Shown in pieces: positions 34,373 through 41,875 of a DNA stretch of 64,000 nt. The stretch is from Acidicapsa acidisoli (GTDB taxonomy: Bacteria > Acidobacteriota > Terriglobia > Terriglobales > Acidobacteriaceae), in NCBI RefSeq assembly GCF_025685625.1, contig NZ_JAGSYI010000001.1, positions 1,240,001 through 1,304,000 on the forward strand, read 5' to 3'. The number at the start of each line of letters is the position of its first letter. Positions within the stretch are counted from its first letter, which is position 1. A program made the translations under genes and the position numbers. The notes beneath the pieces were generated by a model. The model saw nothing but the letters and a program-made list of their open reading frames with translations, did no database searches and had not been told where the DNA came from.

Positions 34373-35341
34373 CTATCTGTCCACCAGCACCTGATAGTGC
34401 GCATAATTCGCGCCCTTCACCACCACAGCACCAAACTTCACCGCCACATACTGCTGTGTCAGCGAATTCGGAAGCCCCAGCTCAAAGATCCGCGGAGTCG
34501 GATCGCCAAGCCAGTGGTACTCGATCAGGTCCTCCGTCACGATGTAAGCCGGCAACACCGCCGAGCCCGATCCCGGAGTTCCCGTATAGCTCAAACTCCA
34601 GTCCGGAATCAGCGGCAGATCTCCAGCCTGCGTCGAAAGCATTTTGACCCTGACACCGCCCGTGATGTTCTCCGTGTTCAACACCACATTGAACTCGGTC
34701 TTCATCTCGCGGTCGATCAAGTCCAGCAGCACCGGATTGGCATAGATCGCGCTCGGCCTCACCTGATAGCCGTTGTTGGCCACCATCTGCGCCACAGCCG
34801 ATTTCAGCCCATCGACAATCGACGCAGTCGTAGCGATCGTCGTGGTCTGGCCGCCAGCAGCAATCTGTCCGGCCACGCCGAAGTATTGCATCGTAGTCGG
34901 CGCGCTCAGGCTGGTGTCGTTGCCGTTCCACAACGCCACATCGTGCTCCACCATCAGCCCGCTGACAGTGTCAGCAAGATCCTTGGCCTGCAGATAGGCA
35001 AACTGCTGCTGCTGGTGGCCCAACTCCACATCGAACAGGTTGTAGTTGATCTGCGAAACCAGCGCCTTCAGCGGCACACTACGCTCCACGCGAGTCGGCG
35101 AAACCACCGTCGGTGAAATGCTGCGTGGATTCACAAATCCTGCCGAGCCAGGGTTCGGAATCGCCGTCTCCTCAAAGAACCGCGAAGGATGCCCCGTCGC
35201 CGGAACCTGTTTGATGCGCTGCCCAAACGGGCTCGAACGACGGCAGATGTCGAAGATCTCCGTCTGATACAACGGAACTTCAATCGCACCAGGTCCGATG
35301 TAGTCAGCGGCCGCATGGATGTCCGCAAATCGTATGTTCAT
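34373..35341 (-). CDS. Phage major capsid protein candidate
   Basis: 322 residues from the ATG at 35341, with AAGGA 5 bases before it; the longer frame from 35428 runs through a terminator and is rejected. Features: NIRFADIHAAADYIGPGAIE, FSP-like N-arm region FDICRRSSPFGQRI, the long helix region QQQFAYLQAKDLADTVSGLM, and a P-domain with VRPSAIYANPVLLDLIDREM and VAVKFGAVVVKGANY. Length, position between scaffold-like and adaptor-like genes, and the asymmetry of helix and strand fit the HK97-like capsid fold. I see no delta-domain sequence, which would be in the separate scaffold gene. Confidence 0.75.
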   Translation of the reverse strand: MNIRFADIHAAADYIGPGAIEVPLYQTEIFDICRRSSPFGQRIKQVPATGHPSRFFEETAIPNPGSAGFVNPRSISPTVVSPTRVERSVPLKALVSQINYNLFDVELGHQQQQFAYLQAKDLADTVSGLMVEHDVALWNGNDTSLSAPTTMQYFGVAGQIAAGGQTTTIATTASIVDGLKSAVAQMVANNGYQVRPSAIYANPVLLDLIDREMKTEFNVVLNTENITGGVRVKMLSTQAGDLPLIPDWSLSYTGTPGSGSAVLPAYIVTEDLIEYHWLGDPTPRIFELGLPNSLTQQYVAVKFGAVVVKGANYAHYQVLVDR

Positions 35342-35387
35342 AGATTCCTTCTGCCCGTTTTCCCCGGCGCCAGGGTTAGTCGGAGAC

Positions 35388-35438
35388 AAAAAATGCCCCA
35401 GCAGCCAGATCCCAAACAGCAGATCCAACCACTGGGGC
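35388..35438 (-). terminator. Intrinsic terminator between scaffold-like and capsid genes
   Basis: On the minus strand GCCCCAG and CTGGGGC close a stem that is followed by ATTTTTTG. It lies just upstream of the capsid RBS, so capsid transcription must pass it or start after it. Confidence 0.7.
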
Positions 35439-35504
35439 TTCTATCCCCACATTCAAATTCGAGCTTCCAGGTTTTAGCTGAAAGCTAGCAGTTAGCGGCT
35501 GCCC

Positions 35505-35930
35505 TCAGGCCATCGCCCCGGCGCGCCGCAACTGGCTCTTCACGGCAATCCGCTGTTCCAGGCTCAATCCCGTGAGAGCTGCATCCAGCGTCCTCACATC
35601 CACGGCGCCCTCTCCAATTCCGTGCTTGGCCAGCATCTCAGCCGTAGACGAAGGCATAGTCCGCCGCAACGGCTGCAAAGCCTTGGGAAACTCATTCCCG
35701 GCCGATGCCGCGGCCCGAAGCTCCGACAGCTCCCGCTCCACCTCCTGCAGCTTCGCGAGCAACTCCTCTTCCCGTCGCGTACTCTCCACCGTCGCCGAAA
35801 TCCTCTCCACCTCGCCGCTCAGTTCGCGCTGCCGGTCATCCAGCCAGCCCAGCGTCCGCTCCAGCAACGTCGCAGCCGCCTCCAGCCGTTCCACCAATCC
35901 CTTGCTCTCTTGCACTCCGATCGCGTCCAT
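35505..35930 (-). CDS. Scaffold-like coiled-coil protein
   Basis: 141 residues. Residues ~10-85 form a continuous coiled coil with alternating acidic and basic residues (LVERLEAAATLLERTLGWLD, then REEELLAKLQEVERELSELR). The C-terminal third (TLDAALTGLSLEQRIAVKSQ) is helical and basic. A gene of this size and make-up right before the major capsid gene is the usual place for a scaffolding protein. AAGG lies 7 bases before the ATG. Function inferred. Confidence 0.68.
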   Translation of the reverse strand: MDAIGVQESKGLVERLEAAATLLERTLGWLDDRQRELSGEVERISATVESTRREEELLAKLQEVERELSELRAAASAGNEFPKALQPLRRTMPSSTAEMLAKHGIGEGAVDVRTLDAALTGLSLEQRIAVKSQLRRAGAMA

Positions 35931-36072
35931 CTATCTACCTTCCCTCTCTGAGAAGCCACCAGCCAGCTTCCCTCGCACTCTACTTCGTCATCGACTCTCG
36001 GATCCGAATCTCCATTACTCCGGCGAAACTTTCGTAATCACTCTTGCACTATCCGCCGCACCAAAGACGTTG

Positions 36073-36091
36073 AAAAGCCCACATTCGTGGG
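36073..36091 (-). terminator. Terminator-like hairpin after prohead-protease-like gene
   Basis: On the minus strand CCCAC-GAAT-GTGGG is followed by CTTTTC. It lies in the 282-base gap between the protease-like and scaffold-like genes, which otherwise holds a partial GTTAGC-type repeat (about 36099-36130) and no gene I can support. Confidence 0.55.
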
Positions 36092-36212
36092 ATTACGAGT
36101 TAGAAGTGTTAGATAACTCCGCTAACTCATCCCACCAATGGGTCAGAATCCGAACTCCAGCCCAGGCCGGTCACTCAGCGAAAGCCAATCAAGCCAACGA
36201 TCAAGACTGCAA

Positions 36213-36722
36213 TCAGGCCACGGACTGGGCCAGTCGAAAGCTCGTGGCCCGATAAGCCGCCTTGTCCCGTAATAGGATTGCCGCCCCGGTAAACGTCGCC
36301 CGCGTCAGCTTCCACACCTCGTCCCGCATATCCGCTACCTGCGCATCCGCTAACTCATAACTCATCCCCATCGACTCCGGCGCGGAAGCCCGTATCTCAT
36401 CCGTAGCCTCGGGAAAATCCCGCCCGTACAGGTAACCTTTCACCAACAGCCGCCGCCCCACCACATCCGCCTCGGTAATCAGCCCAATCTTGCGCTTCGC
36501 ATCGTGCCCATCCCAACCCGGCCGATAATCCACAGCCATCCCCAGCAGCGACGGCAACGCCTGCTCCGCCGCCGCCCGAGTCAGCACCACCCTGTGTCCC
36601 CTCGCACCCGCCGGAGCCCGATCGCTGGCCGCATCCACCAGCGTCAACACCCCCTCAAAGTCCACCCGGTTCGGGTGCCCCTTGACCGGAGGAAACTTCA
36701 CCGCCATCGCCTCTACGCGCAT
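36213..36722 (-). CDS. Prohead-protease-like protein
   Basis: 169 residues starting directly after the portal stop (TGA then ATG). Features: GLLGMA-type segment LPSLLGMAVDYRPGWDGHDA, then IGLITEADVVGRRLLVKGYL, then APESMGMSYELADAQVADMR, and KLTRATFTGAAILLRDKAAY. The order of a conserved histidine (GHD) and a later serine (GMSYE) fits the His/Ser catalytic centre of phage prohead proteases, and the closing 'tGaAil' strand is a familiar end. The protein would process or assemble the capsid. Position between portal and capsid supports this. Confidence 0.75.
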   Translation of the reverse strand: MRVEAMAVKFPPVKGHPNRVDFEGVLTLVDAASDRAPAGARGHRVVLTRAAAEQALPSLLGMAVDYRPGWDGHDAKRKIGLITEADVVGRRLLVKGYLYGRDFPEATDEIRASAPESMGMSYELADAQVADMRDEVWKLTRATFTGAAILLRDKAAYRATSFRLAQSVA

Positions 36723-38081
36723 TCACTCTCCCTGAAGTTCCGCCACCGTTGGCAACTGCACCGCAAGTCCCGCACGTTCGAGTCCGTGTGCCTTAGGTCC
36801 CGACTCTGAGACTTCGGACCGCGATGCCGCCTCAATCGGCCCCAACCCCCGCATTGCCCGCACCTCATTCACCGTGTAAACCCCCGCCGCCAGCAACTGC
36901 ACCTGGATCGCCAGCTCCGTGTCCTCATCCCGGGCGCTCAGATCGTTAAAGACAAACTCGAACTCCCTCCACCCAATGCACTTCGAAAACAAATCCCGGG
37001 TAATATGCTCCGCAATCAGCTTCGCCAGCGGCTCAATCGCCCCGCGAAACGCCTCATCCGCCAGCTCCGCCGCCGTCGACCGGTTCACATCGCCTTCCAA
37101 ACCAAGCAGCAGCGGCGGCAATCCAAACGCATTCGCCACCATGCGAATCAGAAACTGCTGCCACGCCAGCCTCAGATCCGCATCCGTCCCCTGAGCAAAG
37201 CGCAGAACCTCCGGCTTCTGTTCCGTCGAAATCAACGGCACTCGACCCGTGCCCTCAATCTCGTCCTGCCACCACCGGATCACCCGCTCATGCTGCGCCG
37301 GAGTCGCCTCATTCAGCCAAAGTGCATACTGCACCACCGAATTCGCCGCCAGCTTCCCCGCAAACCGGTGCGCGCTCAAAAACTCGTTCACCGTCTCAAA
37401 CGCAACCTCCAGCGGACCCAGCCCAAACGGCGTAAAGCTTCGCGGATTCATCCGCAGATAGATCAGCTGGTCATCCCGCAGCGGAACGGATTGGCCAGAG
37501 ACCGGATCTGGAATCTGCCCCGGCATTACCTGCAAATACCGCGGCGAATCGGCCGTCCCGTCCCACGCCGCATTCACCCGGATCGTCGCCCCATCCACCG
37601 GCCACAACTGCGCCGGCTGCATCGGGTCGCCCGTCGCCTCCATCTCAATCGCGCCATACCCGCCCGTCAGCGCATCCTCGATCGCCTGCTCCAGCAGCGT
37701 TCGAAAGCTGTCCGTGGCATTCGGCTCCTCCAGCGTCCTGCGCAGCGCCTTGAGCTTCCTCTGGAGATAACCAACCTCCTCAGCCGCCGCTCCACGACGC
37801 ACCCGGACCTGCCAGTCCATGGCCACAATCCGGTCCTTGATCACATTGATCGCCCGCCGCACCACCGGCGTCTCCGCAAACCGCCGCAGATTGGCCTGCG
37901 TCGGCTTGGGCAGCCCCGAACCATTCAACCCAGGCCCGAAACCCGACCCATACGGCGTCAGAATCGAAGGCAACGCCAAAGTCCGCCGTCGCGCCAGCTC
38001 CGCCCCGGCCTCCACCTCAACCGGAGGCTCATCCTGACCGGTCACCCACCGAAAAACCGCCCGCACTCGCTCCGCAACCAT
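36723..38081 (-). CDS. Phage portal protein (HK97-type)
   Basis: 452 residues from ATG 38081, where GGAGG lies 9 bases upstream; the frame also opens from 38141 but with an RBS touching the ATG. Portal signatures: FAETPVVRRAINVIKDRIVA, QLWPVDGATIRVNAAWDGTA, IYLRMNPRSFTPFGLGPLEV, NSVVQYALWLNEATPAQHER, and FGLPPLLLGLEGDVNRSTAA. The dodecameric portal forms the DNA channel at one capsid vertex and docks the terminase. Its C-terminus contacts the protease-like gene directly (0-base gap). Confidence 0.92.
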   Translation of the reverse strand: MVAERVRAVFRWVTGQDEPPVEVEAGAELARRRTLALPSILTPYGSGFGPGLNGSGLPKPTQANLRRFAETPVVRRAINVIKDRIVAMDWQVRVRRGAAAEEVGYLQRKLKALRRTLEEPNATDSFRTLLEQAIEDALTGGYGAIEMEATGDPMQPAQLWPVDGATIRVNAAWDGTADSPRYLQVMPGQIPDPVSGQSVPLRDDQLIYLRMNPRSFTPFGLGPLEVAFETVNEFLSAHRFAGKLAANSVVQYALWLNEATPAQHERVIRWWQDEIEGTGRVPLISTEQKPEVLRFAQGTDADLRLAWQQFLIRMVANAFGLPPLLLGLEGDVNRSTAAELADEAFRGAIEPLAKLIAEHITRDLFSKCIGWREFEFVFNDLSARDEDTELAIQVQLLAAGVYTVNEVRAMRGLGPIEAASRSEVSESGPKAHGLERAGLAVQLPTVAELQGE

Positions 38082-38171
38082 CCAGCCCACCCTCCCCAAT
38101 CCCTGCCGCAAAAGAAAAGAGGCACAGCCGAACCCGGCCATGCCTCCAAACTCGAAACAATCCCGCTAACA

Positions 38172-38197
38172 GAAAAGGCTCCCGAAAACGGGAGCCT
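38172..38197 (-). terminator. Intrinsic terminator after the DUF3037-like gene
   Basis: On the minus strand AGGCTCCCG-TTTT-CGGGAGCCT is followed by TTTCTGTTAGC. It stands between the DUF3037-like gene and portal, and is nearly identical to the hairpin at 34321-34350. Confidence 0.7.
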
Positions 38198-38200
38198 CTC

Positions 38201-38255
38201 AGCTAACCTGCTAACTCGCTACGTTGCGAAGCAACGCCAACTCGCTAATCAGCTA
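38201..38255. repeat. GTTAGC-rich element, copy 3
   Basis: AGCTAACCTGCTAACTCGCT, a hairpin ACGTTGCGAAGCAACG, and CCAACTCGCTAATCAGC. The hairpin core differs from other copies (GTTGC-GAA-GCAAC). It lies just after the DUF3037-like gene. Confidence 0.75.
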
Positions 38256-39152
38256 TACCCTCAACTCCCGTCGCGCCGTCTCCGCCACGCGCCCCAGATC
38301 CGCCGTAGTCAGCACCCGAATCCGCCGCTCCTCCATCGTCTCCACAGCAAACCGGTAAGCCGCCAACCGCTCCGAATCAAGCTCAAACTCCTCTTCGCCA
38401 ACGGGCCTTTGTCGTTTCCCTGTTCCCTGTTCCCTATTCCCTATTCCCTGTCTCAACGGCTCAATCACCGCCGTCAACTCCAGCGCAGCCTTCTCCACAC
38501 GCTCCACCCCGGCAATCAAACCCGGCGCAGAAAACGCCAGCGCCTTCGCCGTCTCCAAACCGGAACTCAGACCGGTCCCAGAAGCAGCCTCCAGGCTAAC
38601 CGCCTGAAACATCCGGATCAATCCATTCGGCCGATACCCCAGATCAATCCGCAGTGGATCACCCGGCCGCGTGTACTGCGAAGCCGCAATCCTCTTCCGC
38701 AGCAGATCCCACACCCCGGCCCGCTCAAACTCCGTCCGCATCTGTGCCTGAATCGCCGCCCGCCCCGAAACCCTCGAAACCCGCTCCCGCTTCAGCGGCT
38801 CCACATACATCCGCATCAGCTCCTCGACGCCGGTCTCAACACTTTCCGCCAGATACGCCTTCGCCCGCGTCATCTGCACCGAATTCGAAAAGGAATCCTC
38901 CAGCACATGCATCAGATTCCCCTTAGGCTCCTGCTGAAACCGCCGCCGAAGTTCGCTCTCCAACCCCTCCAGCATCCCGGTATCCGCTTCCGGGTCCAGA
39001 CATCGCACGCGCCGCCAGTCCGAAGTAAATCTCACCGCAGCCACCGGCCCTGAAACTTCGCGCAAAATCACGCCAACATGCACGAACTCGTTCCGCACCG
39101 GATCAGGCACATACCGGAGCAGGAAAAACTCGCACTCTCGCCGTGAATTCAT
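38253..39152 (-). CDS. DUF3037-like protein, partner of the HipA-like kinase
   Basis: 299 residues from ATG 39152 (GGAGG 9 bases upstream). The N-terminal ~120 residues (CEFFLLRYVPDPVRNEFVHV, GVILRE, and VRFTSDWRRVRCLDPEADTG) match my knowledge of DUF3037, a domain often coded next to HipA-like kinases. The remainder is helical. Near residue 240 the sequence RQGIGNREQGTGKRQ is a direct translation of the GGGAATA/GGGAACA heptamer repeat at 38415-38451, so repeat DNA has entered the coding frame without breaking it. The role of the pair is unknown; a toxin-antitoxin or host-interaction role is possible. Confidence 0.7.
   Translation of the reverse strand: MNSRRECEFFLLRYVPDPVRNEFVHVGVILREVSGPVAAVRFTSDWRRVRCLDPEADTGMLEGLESELRRRFQQEPKGNLMHVLEDSFSNSVQMTRAKAYLAESVETGVEELMRMYVEPLKRERVSRVSGRAAIQAQMRTEFERAGVWDLLRKRIAASQYTRPGDPLRIDLGYRPNGLIRMFQAVSLEAASGTGLSSGLETAKALAFSAPGLIAGVERVEKAALELTAVIEPLRQGIGNREQGTGKRQRPVGEEEFELDSERLAAYRFAVETMEERRIRVLTTADLGRVAETARRELRV
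38415..38451. repeat. TTCCCTG/TTCCCTA heptamer array inside a coding region, copy 3
   Basis: Five tandem heptamers lie in frame within the DUF3037-like gene and are read as Gln-Gly-Ile-Gly-Asn-Arg-Glu-Gln-Gly-Thr-Gly-Lys. Confidence 0.88.
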
Positions 39153-39243
39153 CAAAAACCGCCTCCAGGCTTCAGCTCCCAGCTAATAGCCAGAAGATAA
39201 CAACTATCCTGACATCGTAACGCCGCCGCAACCTCTCGGAACC

Positions 39244-40080
39244 CTACATCACCAATCTTTTCCCCATCCCCACCCATTTTGGAAACGGCTCACGCCCTGA
39301 GCGTCCAAACTCCTCCACCAGGTCCCGGATGCGCCCTCGCCGCAACAGTAGCGTCTCCACCAGCGCTTCCAGTTCACTCATGTCCCCCCCATACCACTCC
39401 GGAGGAATCTCCTCCGCCGCGCCCCACACCACCGCCGGATCCATCGTTTCCATCCGCGTCAGCCACGGCTCAAAACTCGCCCATCCCGTCACCGGCGTAT
39501 ACACCAGGTTCCGCGGATACACCCCGCGCAGCGGAGCATCCTCAAACCGCCACTCTCCAGCATGAAAGCAATACCCCTGATCGATGAAGCAAGCGCTGTA
39601 CTTCCGTTCGCGCGTCTTCCTCGAAAAGACCGCCTGCCGCCCATTGGCATTACCCGTCCACTTATCCAGGCAAAGCATCCCCGCAAACTCGCGCAGGTTC
39701 CGAATCTCCCCCAGTTGCTCCTCCGGCAGATAATCCACTACCTGCCCCGGCATCAACCCGCCCACATACCGCGCTCCAAACTGCAGCCCCGCCGCGCATC
39801 GTTCCCGCCGCTGCCCCAGATCCACCTCAAGGTCCGGCGTATGCTCAATCAGCCACTCCGAAACCTCCACCACCGCCGTCTCGGGAACCGTCAGCCCCGC
39901 CGAAGCCGCCAGTCGCGTCGCCAGCATCTCATTGGCCAGCACCCTCCGGTGCTGCGGGTTGTTCTGAAACTTCACAACCCACAGCTGCCCATCAGCTCCC
40001 AACATCAGGTGACCCTGCGCACCGCCCCGCATCCGCCGGATCTGCTGAACCGCCAGTACAGCCAAGTATCCCGCCCTCAA
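39244..40080 (-). CDS. HipA-like protein kinase
   Basis: 278 residues from a TTG (AAGG just upstream). The N-terminal lobe has GHLMLGADGQLWVVKFQNNP (nucleotide-binding lysine) and LANEMLATRLAASAGLTVPE, the HipA-type helix. The catalytic loop is LCLDKWTGNANGRQAVF, with D and N in the HipA arrangement, and the metal-binding DFG-equivalent is FIDQGYCFHAGEW. It is shorter than E. coli HipA (440 residues) and lacks its N-terminal subdomain; this matches the stand-alone HipA_2-type kinases. It is followed by a DUF3037-like gene and no HipB-like DNA-binding antitoxin, and lies between terminase and portal. Confidence 0.82.
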   Translation of the reverse strand: MRAGYLAVLAVQQIRRMRGGAQGHLMLGADGQLWVVKFQNNPQHRRVLANEMLATRLAASAGLTVPETAVVEVSEWLIEHTPDLEVDLGQRRERCAAGLQFGARYVGGLMPGQVVDYLPEEQLGEIRNLREFAGMLCLDKWTGNANGRQAVFSRKTRERKYSACFIDQGYCFHAGEWRFEDAPLRGVYPRNLVYTPVTGWASFEPWLTRMETMDPAVVWGAAEEIPPEWYGGDMSELEALVETLLLRRGRIRDLVEEFGRSGREPFPKWVGMGKRLVM

Positions 40081-40178
40081 CTCACCTTAAAAGGAACTAA
40101 TATCCGGATTCTACCCGACCGGCCCATAATTCCACGCAAGCTCTCAGCACCCTTATTCAAAGAGTTTGCAGAGATCGA

Positions 40179-40230
40179 AGCTAACTCGCCAACGCGCGAA
40201 GCGCGCTAACTTGCTAACCCGCTCACTCGC
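40179..40230. repeat. GTTAGC-rich element, copy 4 (overlaps terminase gene end)
   Basis: AGCTAACTCGCC, hairpin core GCGCGAAGCGCGC, then TAACTTGCTAACCCGCTCACTCGC. The last codons (VSGLAS) and TAG stop of the terminase gene lie inside it. Confidence 0.82.
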
Positions 40231-41732
40231 TTCCTTAACAACTCCGCCCGCGCCGCCAGCCCAATCGCAAACGCCATCACCCGGTCATCATGCGCCCCGC
40301 TCTGCGCCCCAACGCCGCCATTCGGCAGCCGCACAAAACTCCGGCACTCCGCCAGCAGCTTCCTGCTCTGAAACACCTCCGGCGAATCCGCCAGCGCCAG
40401 CGCCATCTTCGCCAGCATCTGCGGGCGACTCACCGAAGTCGTCAGCAAACCCGGCTTCCCATCCTCCCCGCCATAAACCCGCAGATACCCCTTATCCTTC
40501 AGCAATCCCAGCTGCTCGGCCCCATGATTGTTCCGTTCCACCACCAGCCATGCCGTCCCATAATCCCACGCAATCTGCCGCGAAAGCTCCATCAGTTCCA
40601 GGCCGCCCACATGCCCGGCAAACTCCGCACATTGCATCCCGGTCTCGAGATCCAGCACTTCAATCGCCGAATAATCCCCTTCAGTCCCTCCGCCCGCCGG
40701 ATCAACCGCCACCACATACCATCGCCCCGGCATCGGCGGCAGCCATACCTCAAACTGTCCATTACGCCTCCGAACAAGTGGCTCGGAAACCGCGTTCAGC
40801 CGCTTCTCAACCGCCTCCAGCTCAAAGTACGACTCCCCGCTCGCCCGGAAGCAAGTCTCCTCATCCTCCGCAAACTCCTGCCGCGCCAACCCCTGCAGAT
40901 TCGCCCGAATCCCCCGCCGATACCCGATCTGCGCCAGGTCCAGCCCCACTCCCGGCCGCGTCATCAACTCCGTCTCTTCTTCCGTCAGCGAATCCACATC
41001 CACCGGCGCAGCGCGATATTGCTCCTCCATCCACCACGGGAAAAAATGCCGCACCATCCCGGTCTCATCCGCCCGCCGCCACTCGTCGTAAAAACACCCC
41101 TGCGCCCCGTTTGGCGTCGACTCCAGCACCAGCTCTCCCGCCGGAGCCAACCCCGCCCGCAACCCGGCCAGCACCTCCACAGCATCCACCTGCCATCGCG
41201 AAACCTCCGAGCAATGCAGATTCTGCACCGTCATCCCGCGCCCCGCGTTCCGGTCCGCCGCAGACACCACCCGATACTCCGAATCGATCTCCGGAAACAC
41301 AATCTGCCGCACATTCGATTTCGCCGTCTTCAACGCTCCAGCCCTTAATCCCGCCGGCAGATGCTCCACAAACCGATGGACAATTCGCAGAATCTCCTCC
41401 GCCGACTCCTGCGTATGAGCCACCTGCAGCGTCAGCGTACCCGGCCGCGTTATCGTCTTCAGCAGAAACCGCCCGGCAACCCAAGTCGTAAGCCCCATCT
41501 GCCGCGCCTTCAGGACAATATTTCCCATCCCGCGCCGCCGCTCAAACTCCCGCTGCACCGCATTGGCCTTCAACGGATAAAGCAGCCCATCCTTTCCCCG
41601 AACCCGCAACAGACTTTCCGCCAGAAACACCCCGGTGCTCTTCCCCACCAACCGCTCCGGCTTCCGGTCCAGTAACCTTCCCAGAATCTCCAACTCCTGC
41701 CGGTCAACTACCGCCCCGCTCTTTCCAGGCAC
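40206..41732 (-). CDS. Phage terminase large subunit
   Basis: 508 residues from a GTG at 41732 preceded by GGAGGGG 9 bases upstream; a TTG at 41786 is in frame but falls inside a terminator hairpin. The packaging ATPase/nuclease is complete. Walker-A-like KARQMGLTTWVAGRFL, coupling and Walker-B region LHCSEVSRWQVDAVEVLAGL, and the motif LESTPNGAQGCFYDEW are present. The RNase-H-like nuclease has the first Asp in YVVAVDPAGGGTEGDYSAIE, a middle acidic residue in WLVVERNNHG and the last Asp pair in SGAHDDRVMAFAIG. It should cut and pump DNA into the portal. No small terminase is recognisable nearby. Confidence 0.93.
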   Translation of the reverse strand: MPGKSGAVVDRQELEILGRLLDRKPERLVGKSTGVFLAESLLRVRGKDGLLYPLKANAVQREFERRRGMGNIVLKARQMGLTTWVAGRFLLKTITRPGTLTLQVAHTQESAEEILRIVHRFVEHLPAGLRAGALKTAKSNVRQIVFPEIDSEYRVVSAADRNAGRGMTVQNLHCSEVSRWQVDAVEVLAGLRAGLAPAGELVLESTPNGAQGCFYDEWRRADETGMVRHFFPWWMEEQYRAAPVDVDSLTEEETELMTRPGVGLDLAQIGYRRGIRANLQGLARQEFAEDEETCFRASGESYFELEAVEKRLNAVSEPLVRRRNGQFEVWLPPMPGRWYVVAVDPAGGGTEGDYSAIEVLDLETGMQCAEFAGHVGGLELMELSRQIAWDYGTAWLVVERNNHGAEQLGLLKDKGYLRVYGGEDGKPGLLTTSVSRPQMLAKMALALADSPEVFQSRKLLAECRSFVRLPNGGVGAQSGAHDDRVMAFAIGLAARAELLRKRVSGLAS

Positions 41733-41751
41733 GCCCGTAACCCCCTCCAAA

Positions 41752-41803
41752 CAAAACCGGCAATCCCACCCTCTGCGATAACGCAAAGAACCAGAATTGC
41801 CGG
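41752..41803 (-). terminator. Intrinsic terminator after the fibre gene
   Basis: On the minus strand CCGGCAAT and ATTGCCGG enclose an inner hairpin (CTTTGCG/CGCAGAG) and are followed by TTTTGTTT. It separates the fibre gene from terminase and covers the alternative TTG start of the latter. Confidence 0.72.
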
Positions 41804-41819
41804 CAGTCCCAAAACTCCC

Positions 41820-41873
41820 GCTAACCTGCTAACTCGCCAATGCGCGAAGCGCGCTAACTAGCTAACTTGCCAA
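41820..41873. repeat. GTTAGC-rich element, copy 5
   Basis: GCTAACCTGCTAACTCGCC, ATGCGCGAAGCGCGC, TAACTAGCTAACTTGCC, directly after the stop of the third fibre segment. Confidence 0.8.
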
Positions 41874-41875
41874 CA

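Noticed and set aside
36660-36685. GGGTGCCCC inside the prohead-protease-like gene as a fourth repeat copy
   Set aside because: No inner stem or GGGTGGGA partner follows; it simply codes for GHPNR and is probably chance or a remnant.
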